A stretch of DNA of 64,000 nt, taken from assembly GCA_003971905.1 (NCBI GenBank), contig RSEE01000046.1, positions 248,001 through 312,000 on the forward strand, in the 5' to 3' direction. The position numbers and the translations under genes were made by a program. Shown here piece by piece: positions 12,700-24,318 of the stretch. Within the stretch, counting starts at the first letter, position 1. The number at the start of each line of letters is the position of its first letter. Below the pieces are notes generated by a model. It was given only the letters and a program-made list of their open reading frames with translations. It was not told where the DNA came from and did no database searches. Origin of the DNA: Moniliella sp. 'wahieum' (Eukaryota > Basidiomycota > Moniliellomycetes > Moniliellales > Moniliellaceae).

Positions 12700-14160
12700 T
12701 TCATATCGGGTCTGCGTCCTGAGATGACGTCACTGGTCTTAGGCCGGGGAAGAGAAATGAATCCACGCACGCGGAGCGGTGCTAGGTGCTTGTGGGGCCG
12801 AGCCGCCCAAGGTTGGCAAGGCAAGCGGGGGGTATGATCTTTGGTGGGAGGACGGGGAAGAGATGGGGTGTGGGCAGGTCCTGCGGATCAAGCATCAAGC
12901 GATCTAACAACCAAGCAACCAAACAACCAACGAGCGTCGAGCGTCGCGCAGCCGATCATGCAATCAGCAGAGTGCTGATAACTAGTACGATATGCAATGC
13001 CACACAATCGTCCACCAGCAAGCTCATCGGGTGGGGTGGTGGGTGGGGTGGGGGGGTTAACGGGAGGGAATCAAGAGTAGTAATAATCCTAGTAGGTACT
13101 ATGAAGCCAAAGGGAAAGGCGAGAACGCGGTGAGATTGTAGCGAACACGTGTGGCAGAGCAATAGAGGAACAAGAAGGGCACGTGGGTGATTGTGGTCTG
13201 GGAGAGAGAGAGGGAGGGGGATGGGGAAGGATCGATGTAGAAACACAATGTGGAGCAAGAAGAGAAGGCAGAGGGAACACAGTGTGGAGAAAGAGGAAGC
13301 AAAGAAGCAATAGGAGGAGGAGGAGGAAGAGGAAGGGGAGAAGAGAAGAGAGAGAGAAGAGAAAGCAAGAGGTGGTGATGGTGGCGGCGGAGGGGTGGCC
13401 ATGAGCCATGGCAGCGGCAGCAACTTGGATAAACCCAGTGCCAAGTACCAAACACGATCCAGGGCCACAACATGATACAGAGAAAGGAGGGAAGGGAAGA
13501 AGGAGAGAAGTGAAGAAGGGGAGAAGGGGAGAAGGGGAGAAGGGGAGAAGGGAAGAAGGGAAGAAGGGAATGAAAGGAGGGGAAAAGGAAAGAAGGAAAG
13601 AGGATGGGGGAGAAGGGAGAGTTAGGTCCAGAGGGCATCGCGAAGACCAAACCATCCCAGTCCAGCATGATTAACCATGATGCATGATGGTAGGCGGGGG
13701 GAGTGGGATGCGAGAGGGAGGGGCGGGGAGGGGAGGGGAGGGAAGACCGATAAGATAAGGTTAAGGATAAGGATAAGGATAAAAAGGGAGTGAGCTGAAA
13801 AAGGAGGTTGGTAGCACGATATATGTCCATAGCAGTGGCGGGCAAGCAGGACGGGTTGGGGGGGGGATGGGGGCAGGACCAGGGCGAAACCAATGCGGAC
13901 CCGGACCAGGGCCGAATCTGTGTCGGATTGCAATTGAACGCGTACGCGTACGGCCGAATGGGACAGCGCGGGAGGGAGGACGAAGAGGCAAGAAGTAGCC
14001 AGGGGAGTAGATGAGATGAGAAGACCAGCAGAGAGAAGCACAAGAAAGCATAAGCAACGGAGCCGCGATCGGATTAGGATCGGGATCAAGCGACTTGGAT
14101 TTTACGCAGGAGGATTGAGCCGGGGTGGTAGCCTGGGTTCGACCAAGAGGGAAATGTGCC
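12700..14160. other. Purine-rich intergenic region with simple repeats
   Basis: The plus strand is strongly purine-rich (A/G) from about 13.18 to 13.8 kb. It includes GGGGAGAA-type repeats at 13510-13572 and GGATAA-type repeats at 13752-13786. Long frames on the minus strand here are Pro/Ser/Leu-rich shadows of this composition. No gene is supported; it separates the preceding minus-strand gene from the 3' end of the RasGEF gene. Confidence 0.6.
13510..13572. repeat. GGGGAGAA-type microsatellite
   Basis: About five tandem copies of an 8-bp purine unit grading into GGGAAGAA copies. Non-coding context. Confidence 0.8.
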
Positions 14161-14216
14161 ACGCTCATCTTCGTCGAGGATGGGAACGTTGAGGAGCAAG
14201 CGGGTGAGTCGGGGTT

Positions 14217-17200
14217 AGGGTTCCAGTGGGGGAGCTGAAGCGCCGGCCCGCTGGGCCCGGTCAACGTCCCGATCGCATCGTGCAACAGGGCAAATTTGCG
14301 CCAATGTACTGCCCCGTCCGACGAGCGACGAGAACGTTACCGTCGGCCGTGGACAAGATATCGTGGAGGTGAACGCCGATAAAGGGATGATTCGGCCCGA
14401 TGAGTTTTCCAGGGCTAAACGGTACGCGCCGAAGCGCGATCGGTCTGCATCAGTCGCACGAGGGAGAGGTAGCGTTTTTGCAGTTCCTTGTTTTCCTGGA
14501 CCAGGGCGCGAGTGTGCCGTAAGCGATGCACGGGCCGCCACTGATGCCAGCCAAGACGGCTTGGAGGGTATTGTAATTGTTGCTCATGCGAAGGCAGACG
14601 GCGACCCGAACCATTTTTTCCAACATGCGAGCGCGTGTCTTGATCTTGGGCTGAACCAGCACCACGCTGGTCACGAGCGCCGAGACATAATTGAAGTGGC
14701 TGATGCTTTTTCGCGACCCGACCGTTGGGGATACGTTCTTTGGGTTTGACCAGCGCATGGCGCAAGAAATCCCGAGGTCCAATGTCCCGAAGAGCTCCCA
14801 CTCGATCCTCGTCAGCTCCGAAGCGATCGCTGCTTCGTCGGCAAGAAGGATTCCGTTGGACACGTCCCGCATTGACAACTTGCCCGATGGGGGGGGGGCA
14901 CAGATGGCCCAGCGCCTGCTGGTGCAGAGGCCGGAGCAGGCACCTGGCTGGGCGGGGGAGAAGAGTGGGAAAACGGGGAACGGAGTCTTTCCCCTCTTTG
15001 GACTCTTCGCGCGGATCCTTGGAAGAAGGTCGGTATTGTTGTCCATGTCCGCGTCTGCGCCCTGGTCTTGGTCCTTGTCCTTGTCCAACGCCTTATCCTG
15101 GTCCTATCCAAAGCCTTGTCCAAAGCCTTGTCCTTATCATTGTCCAGATCCAGATCCAGATCCATACCCTTATCCATCCCTTCTCCTTCTCCCTGCCTGT
15201 GCTGCGTTCGGAAGCACAACGGTACCCGAGCTTGCGTTCGGGGGGAGGCCAAGGGAGTTGCTCCGCCGCGGGAGATCAAGGCAGAAGAGGTGCCAGCGCT
15301 TGTCGCTCCGCCTCGAGCGAAGCAGCTGACACGCCGGTCCACCACGACTATGCTGCCCCGTTCGGACGAAGTGGATAGAACAGAGGAGCTACGGGCCGGC
15401 CAGTGGACAGGGTCGGGTTGGTCTCCCCCGTGGGGGTGGTGCACTGGTCCTACTAACGGTGGTAGAGCCCGGTGCTGAGCTCGAGGGCACAGCGGCCGCG
15501 GGGTGAGACCCACCGGCACCACGTGACCGAGCGGAAGGACCCAGTGCGCGGGGAGAGGAGCCTGCTGGGGTGGGAACGGACGAAGTGGGGCCCGAGGTGG
15601 CGGAAGGGGCGTCGGTGGTGGACGAGGTCGATCCTGGGATCGGACGAGAATGCTGTGCCGGTACATTTGGTGCGGGCGGTGGACGAAGGCGAAGGGCGGT
15701 GGAGGAGGCGCAAGGACCACATGACGTCCAAGTCGATGGCTGTGGCGCATGTGGCTAGGTCCGCCTCCAGGGCCGGGAGGAGCGGCGCGGTGCACGCGTG
15801 ATGGGCTAAGCGCTGGGCAAACTGTGCAGAGTAGGCTGCATGCCCGGTGCGCTCAAGTCGCCGGGGAAGGCGAGGACCCAATCGTGGAAGACGGTGGCCA
15901 AGCGAACCAAAGCGTGACGGACGAGGAGTTGGTCCATATCGCGTACCTCGGCCAGTGCATCAAGCGATCGATAAACTGATCCAGCATGTCCTCCGGATGG
16001 GCAAACGCACGATAAAACACTAGCACAGCGGCCAAAAAGTCTGGGTCCGTCATGGCCACCCCAGTAAAAGAAGCGATCAAACAAGTCCAACGTAGGCACA
16101 TACACTGGTTCCTTCGCCCTCCCCTTTTTGTGGGTGGCCAGGGGAAAGTGGCCTGCTCCGGGCGGGAGATGAAGGCTGTTGGTGGGGCCTAACAAAGCCA
16201 GCGGGGCAGGAGCAGCCTGCTGGGTGGTTGAACCCTCGACGATCGGCCCCAGACTCGAGTCTGTACGGCGCGAAGTGCGGGACAGGAGCGACTGCACAGC
16301 GGTGGCCGAGGGAGCATCGCAAGAAGGTACGCCTGGGTACGAAGGGATGGCGAGTTGCTGCATCCACTGCCGAGTGGGGTTGGCATCTCCCTCGCCGTCC
16401 TCGTCTGCCTCTGCCAAAGCCGAGGAGGACGGTGCAGGAGCTTCGCCGCGGGTTCTTTGGGCGTGCCTGCTCGTGGTGGCCCATGACTTGTCCTCCTCTT
16501 CGTCGTCATCATCCTCGCCGCTCAACTCAGTATCGCCGCTGTCCTCCTCTCGAGCGGGGACAGACATGGAAGCAAGGAAATCCGAGATACTCAGTGCTTC
16601 GGGCCCCGGGGTCATCAGATCTTGATCTTCCTGTGCCAACCAGTCCCTTTCGGCGCCCGAGGACTCGATCAAGTCTACCAAGGTACTGCTCGAAGCGGTG
16701 TAGAGAGAGCCCACGCCCGAAGGGTCCGACGTAGGGCCCGAGGACAGAAGTGGGCGGTGGCGTTGACTGTGTAACCCAGAGCCTCGTCGGCGCGGGAGAG
16801 GCGTGCCTTAGCGATCTGCTTGATGAGGTGGTGGAAACAATCTTTTACGCGCCGCTTGCCGTCGTCCGACTCACTACTGGCCTCGGCTAGGCTGACGCCA
16901 AATTTGCTCGCCAACTCGGAGACCAAAAAGGGGTCAATCGCCTTGACTGGGCTCTCGGACTTGCACGCAATGACCACGGTAACAACACGGTACTTGTGAA
17001 AGAATTCTAGTACCCGATTCGTTCGTCAGTTGATTCCTTCTCTCACGCATCATCAAGCCACATCAAGCGAGAACGTACCCAAAAGCTCTGGAACTCCCTT
17101 GAGAGAAGGAAGGTGACTAGCATCGTAACAAACCACTGCGCCCTCGATACGATCCAACTCGTCAGGCCAGCGCAATTCGCGGCCCGTGGTACCCACAAAG

Positions 17201-19778
17201 GCCGACGAGTCAATCTCCAAGACACGAACCTGTTCGGGCTCTTGATCCAGAATGCACTGCATGGCATACGCGCTGCACTGACCCGACAGCCGCGTCGGCT
17301 TGGACAGGCCAAACTGGCGCAGCCCCTTGCGAATGATGGTGGACTTGCCCACGCCCCGCTGACCGACAACGGCGACGCCCAAAGAACGAACGGGGTCCAA
17401 TCCCCAACGCACCCGAGCTGGCTTTTGACCGAAGCGTAGGCGACGGGGACCCCTTGCGTGCCTCCCAACCAGGGACGGGGGTCGGAGGGGACCAAGTCCT
17501 CTTGGGGAGGCGAAGCGAAATTCGCGTCGACGGTACGAAGCGGAGCAAGGGGAGGGGATAGGGGAGGGGGCTCTGACGACGAGCCAGAAGGGTGGCAAAG
17601 GACTCGATCGAGCGGCCAATGACTGGCAAAGGTTGATCCAGACGCGCTCGCGCTGGTCGATGCCAGGGCAGAGAGCGCGCACGGCACCGGGGTCGAAGTG
17701 GTGGGGGCGCGATTGGGCTGGGATGGGTGTTCGGGTTCGGATGACAGTCGTGCGCTAAGGCCCCGCCCTGTCTCTGCCATGGCAGGGAAAGGGGGCGGAG
17801 GGGGGTCTCTTGCTCAGAGTGCGACGTCTCGCTTGCCTTGGACCCAGACAAGGCCATGTTGCCGACACGAGCAGAAGGGAAGCGGTTCGCGTGTACCGTC
17901 AGCAGCAGCGGTACCAGTAGCACTGCCAGCAGCAGTGCCAGTGTCGACAGAGGTTGACAACCCAGACGAAGAGCGCGAATTCAAGTCGGAAAATGGAGAC
18001 GCGACCAGGCCTTGCTGCGTGGGTCCGACGCCATACCGCCCAGCGCAGACGTAGACGCAGATGCAGATGCAGACGCAGACTTGTCGGGCTGAGCACTGTG
18101 ACTGAGAGCGGCGCTCGAACCAACCGGGGAAGAAGTGTAGAGAAACTGTTGCACACCTCCTACGGGAGGAATCTGAATCAAAGGACGTGTGGCCGGGTTG
18201 GGACTGGCCGCTGCATCCAGCGTCGCACCCGACGTCGAGTGGAGGCGACGGAATCGCGATCGCGCTTGGGCAAACTGGAAGAGGAGCTATCGAAGGAGGC
18301 ACGGCGCGCACCACCCATACGACTAGCGTAGATCGATGTGATTGTCGACGGTGCATCGGAAGCTTGGGATGTATGAATGGGATGCAAGACTTGATCCAGG
18401 GTACGTGGTCGGGACAGTTGGCGCCAACTTGGGAATCACCGTTCATGCAGCTTCAGCTCCAGGCTCGGCGTCAGCGTCGAGACTGTATTGGGGGGATAGG
18501 CATAATAAAGGAAGGTGGTCCTGGTTGAGAGTGCCCGTCGTCCCCCGTACGTTTACTTGGCTGGCGGCCGTCGATTGATGCTGGGTGCCCGGGCCCAGGT
18601 CGCTGTCCATCACTTCGGCTTTTCTGGAACAGAAGCAAAGGGTTTGGACTCAACGAGGGGTGCGGTATCGTCGGGCAACTGGGAAGGCGGCTTGGCAGGC
18701 GCAGGAGGCCCAGACCAAAGGCCAGCGGTGCCGCCGCGGGTGAGAAAGGATCGAACGGAGGCGCGATGGCCGCGTGAGGAAGGGGCGAGCTGAGGGACGG
18801 AAGGGTCGATGGTCTGGGTCAAACGATTGCGGCCGCGGGGTGCCAAGGGCGTGGGTGCAGGTGGCTCGACGGGGGGGTGGGAGCATGGAGGGAAGCATGG
18901 CTGGACGGAGACCGGAGACTTGGTCCCGGAGAGTACGCGGCGGGAGAAGGGGAGGCAGAGGCAGCCACGGATGGGAGCCGTGCTGCGCCTAACGGGGTCC
19001 GTTCCGAAGGCGGTGGGAGGGGGACAGGCGCGGAGGCGGCGGCCAGAGCCGAGAGCTCGCTGGTAGACATGCGAGTAGGAAGGGTGCGTGGGCGCGAGGG
19101 GTGATGCGGCGGCGGATGTGGACGCAGACGCAGACGCAGACGCAGGCCCAGGGGCCGAGGGGACAGCATGGCTGGCTCCCCTAGGCCTGGGAGATATGGC
19201 GCCAGAGGGATCAGCGGACACTGGGGCTGGAGCTGGAGCTGAGCCGGAACCGAAGCTGGAGCCGGAGGCGGAGCTGGAGCTAGGATTGGAGCTGGAGCTG
19301 GAGCCGGAAGGAGAGAGTGGGGGGAGGCAGCGAGGCGGCGTGCTCGCAGGCGGACGGGGGAGGGGCGAGTGTGCTGGCCTTGTAAATGGCATCGGCTGCT
19401 TCGCCGGCGGGGGAGGGGAGCTCGGAGGAGGTGCGGGGCGGGGAGAGGCGGTGGAGGAGCGGCTCTTGCGGACGATGGCCGAGGTGCCGCGGCGGATCCA
19501 GTCCAAGTCGCGCCAGAGGGTGGTGGTGCTGCGGCGGGGAAGGGTGGCGGCGGCAGTGTCTGAGGCGGGGGTGGAGGCAGCGGCGGCGTGGGGGTGTGGG
19601 GCTGGGGGAGGGGATGGGCGCAGAGGCAGGGGCAGCGCAGACGCGGCAGCCGCGGGCGGGGACGGGGGCATGAGGAGCCGGCCTGCGGGTGGGCGGCGGG
19701 GGGAGGCGAGCGGCGGGGATGGCGGTCGGGGCTGAAGAGGACGTGGCCGCCGCTCTTGAGGGCGTCCTTGAGGAGCAT
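14217..19778 (-). CDS. Ras guanine-nucleotide exchange factor with N-terminal Ras-like P-loop domain
   Basis: Predicted to load GTP onto a Ras-type GTPase at membranes. In order: a long Pro/Ser/Ala-rich N-terminus (19.8-17.5 kb); a Ras-like P-loop domain with GQRGVGKS (about 17.36 kb), a 72-bp intron at 17007-17078, then VVTVVIACKSES; an acidic linker; a RasGEF_N/REM domain (about 16.08-15.75 kb, FYRAFAHPEDMLDQFIDRL); and the catalytic CDC25 domain (about 14.9-14.3 kb). The CDC25 domain shows SELTRIEWELFG, LRMSNNYNTLQAVLAGI and, after a one-base break near 14.39 kb, IGVHLHDIL. In the P-loop domain the G3 motif (DxxG) reads DSSAF and the NKxD position reads CKSE, so it may bind nucleotide poorly or act as a scaffold. 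Several frame breaks are present. The N-terminal 2 kb reads as continuous low-complexity coding, but its start codon is uncertain. Confidence 0.82.
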
Positions 19779-20119
19779 GGCGGCGAGCGGCGGGGGCAGC
19801 TACTGCATGGCCAGGCGGCACGGGGTAGAAGGTAGCAGGCAAGAGGCAGCGGGCAGAGGCCGCGTAGCAAGGCGGGGATGCTGGATGCTGGCGCACCAGC
19901 CAGCGTGCCCCGCGCCGACACTAGCGTGTGCGATGTGACCCGTGCAGACTGGGGACGCAGCCGGGGCTGCGACAGCGCCACGCGCCCTCTCGCGGCTCTG
20001 GCCGTGCTGTGGCATGGCTGTGGGGATTGCGCTCCCCCGCAGCAGCCCCACTGTGCGCGCTGCGTCGGCGGGAAGCATGCACGCGTGAGCGTCACGCTTC
20101 CAGCAACAGGACGCCGGAA

Positions 20120-20157
20120 GATGCATGATGCATGATTCATGCTGATGCATGATGCAC
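20120..20157. repeat. TGATGCA heptanucleotide repeat
   Basis: ATGCATGATGCATGATTCA followed by GATGCATGATGCAC, an imperfect 7-bp tandem. The same unit recurs at 60806-60838. Confidence 0.8.
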
Positions 20158-21330
20158 GGGGGCTGGGTGCGGGCCCTAAGCACGGGGCACGGAGCCACTG
20201 AGCCCCCGCCTCCCGGGCGCTCTGCGGCAGAGACGGCAGGACACTGCTGGAGCGCAGGCGGCAGGTCACAGTCACATGCATTGCTGGGTGCTGGCTGCTG
20301 GCCATCGCGGCCATCGCAGCCATCGCAGCCAACGTTCAGTTCAACGTGCAATTGACCAGCTTGACGCCTGGCGCGTGATGCGCAAGGGATGGATGATATG
20401 CCCCCGCAGCACACCCACTACGTAGGAAAGCCAAGCGTGGCCAAATACCTTCGACGATCCACCCAACGTTCACGTGCAGCCTGACCCTGAACGCTCAGCC
20501 TGGTCGCCTCGGGCGTCGATGGTCCACGAACAATGCGACTCGCCCCGCCCCGTCCCAACCGAGCCCGCCGCGCCAACGCACGCCACCCCCGTGCCAACCC
20601 CCCACCCGCCCATCCGCGGGCGGGGCGAAAGCGCTGCTGTGGGGTTGGTTTCTTCTGCAAGTGCATCGCACATCTCTGGTCCTTCGTTTGGGGCAGCAGG
20701 TCGTCCCGCCTCCATCTCCCACCTCCCACGTAGTTCTTCTTCCATCCCAGTCTGTTCTCTCAGATCTCTCTCACATCTCACATGTGATAGCAATCCGCTC
20801 GGTACCGTGCTCAGTACTCAGTGAGTACTCAATGCCGTTAGCTACAGTGCAAAAAGCAACAACTCCGCAGGAGCACACAGGCACTCAATCCTTCTGCGGG
20901 ATGTCGATGATTGGTACACGGTACGCGTGACTAGTGACTAGCTCTGCACTGACGACGTTGGGCTGGACACGGTAATGCAGAATGCACAGCACTTTTCACA
21001 GCGTCAGACAACTACAGGTGACATCTGAGATATTGCTCATTAGCACGTAAGTACCAACGTATTGAGTAGCCACAACATAGGCTCCACCAGCATCTGAGAT
21101 CCCGGAAGATCTGAGAGACCCTGAGGCCAGAAACCTGAGGCCCAGGCCTGACGCCTGAGGCGCTGAGGCCAGGCCTGAGATCGGTGGCATGTGAGATGTG
21201 GTATTCTGAAGCTTCTCAGATCTCAGATCCTCAGAGTTACGTTCAACGTTCACGCTCCCATTCCAGTCTCAATTCTGTGAGATCTGAAGACACACCGGCG
21301 CAAGAGACCCAAGAGAGACAACCGTTGGGA

Positions 21331-21350
21331 AGCTTCAAGCTTCAAGCTTC
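21331..21350. repeat. CTTCAAG heptanucleotide repeat
   Basis: Nearly three tandem copies of CTTCAAG/AAGCTTC. The same unit is found at 22140-22161 and 61201-61218. Confidence 0.8.
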
Positions 21351-22139
21351 GATGGAGCGAGCTGCGAGGATAATAGACGCTAGAGAGGGCGGACGCCGTC
21401 TCCGCGATCACATGTACATGTGCATCCTCGACATCATCGACATCATCTGTCACCACAATGCCGCCCACAGCGGTTACGCCTTAAGCTTTACAAGCGAGAG
21501 AGCGGGGACCAGGTTACCGGCTTCCGGTAACCGCCCCCCCCGCTCGATGTGGAGCTTGCGGGGAGCCGCGTTGGAACCGCTCGCCAGCACCCCACACCCT
21601 GCCTGTGATCAATATCTAAGAGAGCTCAGCGAGCGCTAGTCAGTAAGCCATTAATCATTCAGCGCAGCGCAGCGCGACTCGTGAGCGCGTGAGCGCTGAG
21701 CCTCAGCGCTCCTCAGACTGAGCTGCGAGGCTCCCATATAACTAGTACCTAGCAACGACGGTACCCGCTAACGCGTAAAAAAAACGCGTAACGCATGAGA
21801 CAGTACTTGGGAGAGAGCAGAATGCGGGTCCTCAGAGGCTTGATCCAGATCGCTCCGACTCCGTCTGGAGGGTCTGATGCATCCTCTACCACGCGGTCTG
21901 TGGCTATGAACATAATGTCTAGCCGACTCCTTTTGCTTTGGTTCCTTTTTGCTTCTTGTGTTTTTCTGATATACTGATGCGAATGGCCCTGTTCGTCTCA
22001 CCTTCTGTCTTTGAACAGCGCACCCACTTCGCTTTCAGTGCTAAGGCTCAGCTCTAGGAAGATCTACTAAGCTTACACAACCTTGTTTATAAACGGTAAG
22101 CCCCTCACAGGCACCTCACAGGCCTCACGTGCTCTCAAA

Positions 22140-22161
22140 CTTCAAGCTTCAAGCTTCAAGC
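22140..22161. repeat. CTTCAAG heptanucleotide repeat
   Basis: Three tandem copies of the 7-bp unit in AT-rich non-coding DNA. Confidence 0.8.
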
Positions 22162-24318
22162 TCTATGAGATCCGACAGTCTCGTTATAGGGCTGACTATA
22201 CGTATAGAAGCCAAATACACAACGGATTCGGATAGCTAGTAACGTGTAAGACCCTAAAGGGTTACCATCATAAATTAAGCTTAAAGCCTAAGGCCTAATA
22301 TTGAGGCCGTAACGCGTAACGCGTAATAAGCTCGCTCGATACAGCAGATATAGAACGGCCAAGCCCCACATGTGCAAGACACAGAGTATTAGCTTCTTTT
22401 TGATTGTGTAGGCAAAAATAAGGGACGCTTCATGCGCCGTTGCCAGCTGCCAAACTCTCGGTGGGTACCGAACCCAAAACACTTTCATCGAATAAGAGAT
22501 GAAGGAAAAGAAACAACGGGGAGGGGGGGGGGGGTCAAGGTTGTTCGTTATTATGGCGTTCTGGAGGTATATAGTGCAGGGAAGAGAAAAAAAATTATAA
22601 GAGGACGCTTCATCGGCTTTTGCAATAGATCTAGTACTGTTGCTCCGTAAGCACAGGCCCGTCAAACCCCGATTAGGATGGGTACGTTAGAGTAAACTAA
22701 CGAGAAGATGCAGGTCGATCGGATTAAAAGAGAGGAGAGGGGTCATTGCCTGCGATTGCTATGTGTTATAGGGCACGGATGTCCCACTCTTCATGTCCGT
22801 CTCAATCATCGTTGTAGCGTGTGCGTTTCGCGCCTAAGATCCGAAATAACAAAAGGTCCAAAAGCTGTGATCGCTTCCCCGTCCATCTGGGACAGACATG
22901 AGTAGCTGTGGGTGCATTGCGTTAGATCGACAGAATTTAATCTTTCTCAAAGCAATATCATCTACAAGTACACGAGAAATGCAACCGCCTTTTCCAAATG
23001 AGTGGTGTACAAGCATCAAGAAAGGATTGCTATTACTGGCTATATGACTCCAGACAGAGAGGGCGGACGCTAAAAGTATAATAGTCGTCCCTTTCAGTAT
23101 CTCTCGTTTTGGGCGGGCTCCGCTTCATCGCTTCCGACACATCGCATTATATGTCTCTCGCTGTTATATCGTAGTAGTAGCGAACAAACCGGTCTTCATA
23201 CAAGACCGCCACCTCTAGTTCAACGCCCACTTTCGGTGATGTTCTCCCCGTCTTCCGAGGGGGGGGGGGAGGGGTTCCTTTTCCCAAGGGAGACCTTCCG
23301 TACCCGTCGGAGACATGACTCAAGCAGGGCCCAAAGCGTTTCAGATCCCACGAAATTAAAGTCCAAGGTACATTGGGCACTGATGAACGCATATAAGATT
23401 GTCGCGAGTATATATGCCTTGAGAGTGGCCGGGCAGAGCCTGGCAGGGTTCGAGAAAATACATGGTAGTAAGGGTTATCCGATGTGACAGTGGCGAGACT
23501 CCCATGCAGTGAGGGGGAAGGAGGAGCGCGTTGACCCTAAGAGGGTTGCTCTAGCTAGAGGCTTACAAGCAAGTGCAAACAGGGCAAAAAAGGAATCGTG
23601 GGCAGCTCGCCGGCCATCGCAGTTTTGGGAGGAACGAGTCTAAGAGAATCAAGTCTCTGTCAGTGGAGAACTAAGTGAATCGAAGGTCAAGGGAAAAAGT
23701 GCGAGGGGACAGATTAAGTCAGAGTCAAGCAGTCAGGGTCCAGCGTTAATAACTGGTACCGCGGGAGAGGCGAGGAAGGAGGCGAGGGTCTGGATCGAAA
23801 CCAGATGGGGTTGAAAATACTAGGTAGAGCCGACTGAATGTATATGGCGGCTGGGCGTATATACATTCATCAGCTGCTCATATATTGGCACTTCCATCGA
23901 TCGATGCTTCTTAGTTTCTACTTGATCTCTCCTCACACCTCAAACCCATTGTTGGTCGCCAGGACTCAGTTCTCACCGTGTGTGTCTGCATCACTTGTAC
24001 GTGTACTACGCCAGGTAGGAATCCGTGCGCTGCTCACTGGCGAACGCATCATAGTATCCATTGAAAAGGACGACTGCAAAAATGCACTTTTGTAACGACA
24101 TGAGTGTGCCGGGACGTTGTCCACCCAAGCAGTAGGTTTGAAGAAGCGGGATACGTCGATCTACCTGTGAATTTTGATATAGGAGATGCAAAATACCCAG
24201 TAAGGAAAGCGACCCAACCTTCCCCCGCCCCAACCATTGGCACATTTCCGCGACCTTGCGGATTGACTTATTAAGTCATCAAAATGGTGCGCAGCACAAG
24301 GTATGCTCCACACCACCC

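Larger units (their letters stand above)
19790..24300. other. Gene-poor region with dense short repeats
   Basis: 19.8-20.8 kb is GC-rich and probably the promoter side of the RasGEF gene. From about 20.8 kb the sequence becomes AT-richer. It contains many short overlapping motifs (CTGAGG, TCAGATC, GTACTCAGT, ACGCGTAA), several HindIII-like CTTCAAG repeats and a G12 tract at 22523-22534. No frame shows a recognisable family and I see no RNA gene. Confidence 0.6.

Noticed and set aside
13099-14043. Long Ser/Pro/Leu-rich minus-strand frame
   Set aside because: Produced by purine-rich simple sequence on the plus strand; no conserved motif.
14208-14222. TTAGGGTT telobox-like site
   Set aside because: Sits at the 3' end of the RasGEF gene, not in a promoter; likely chance.
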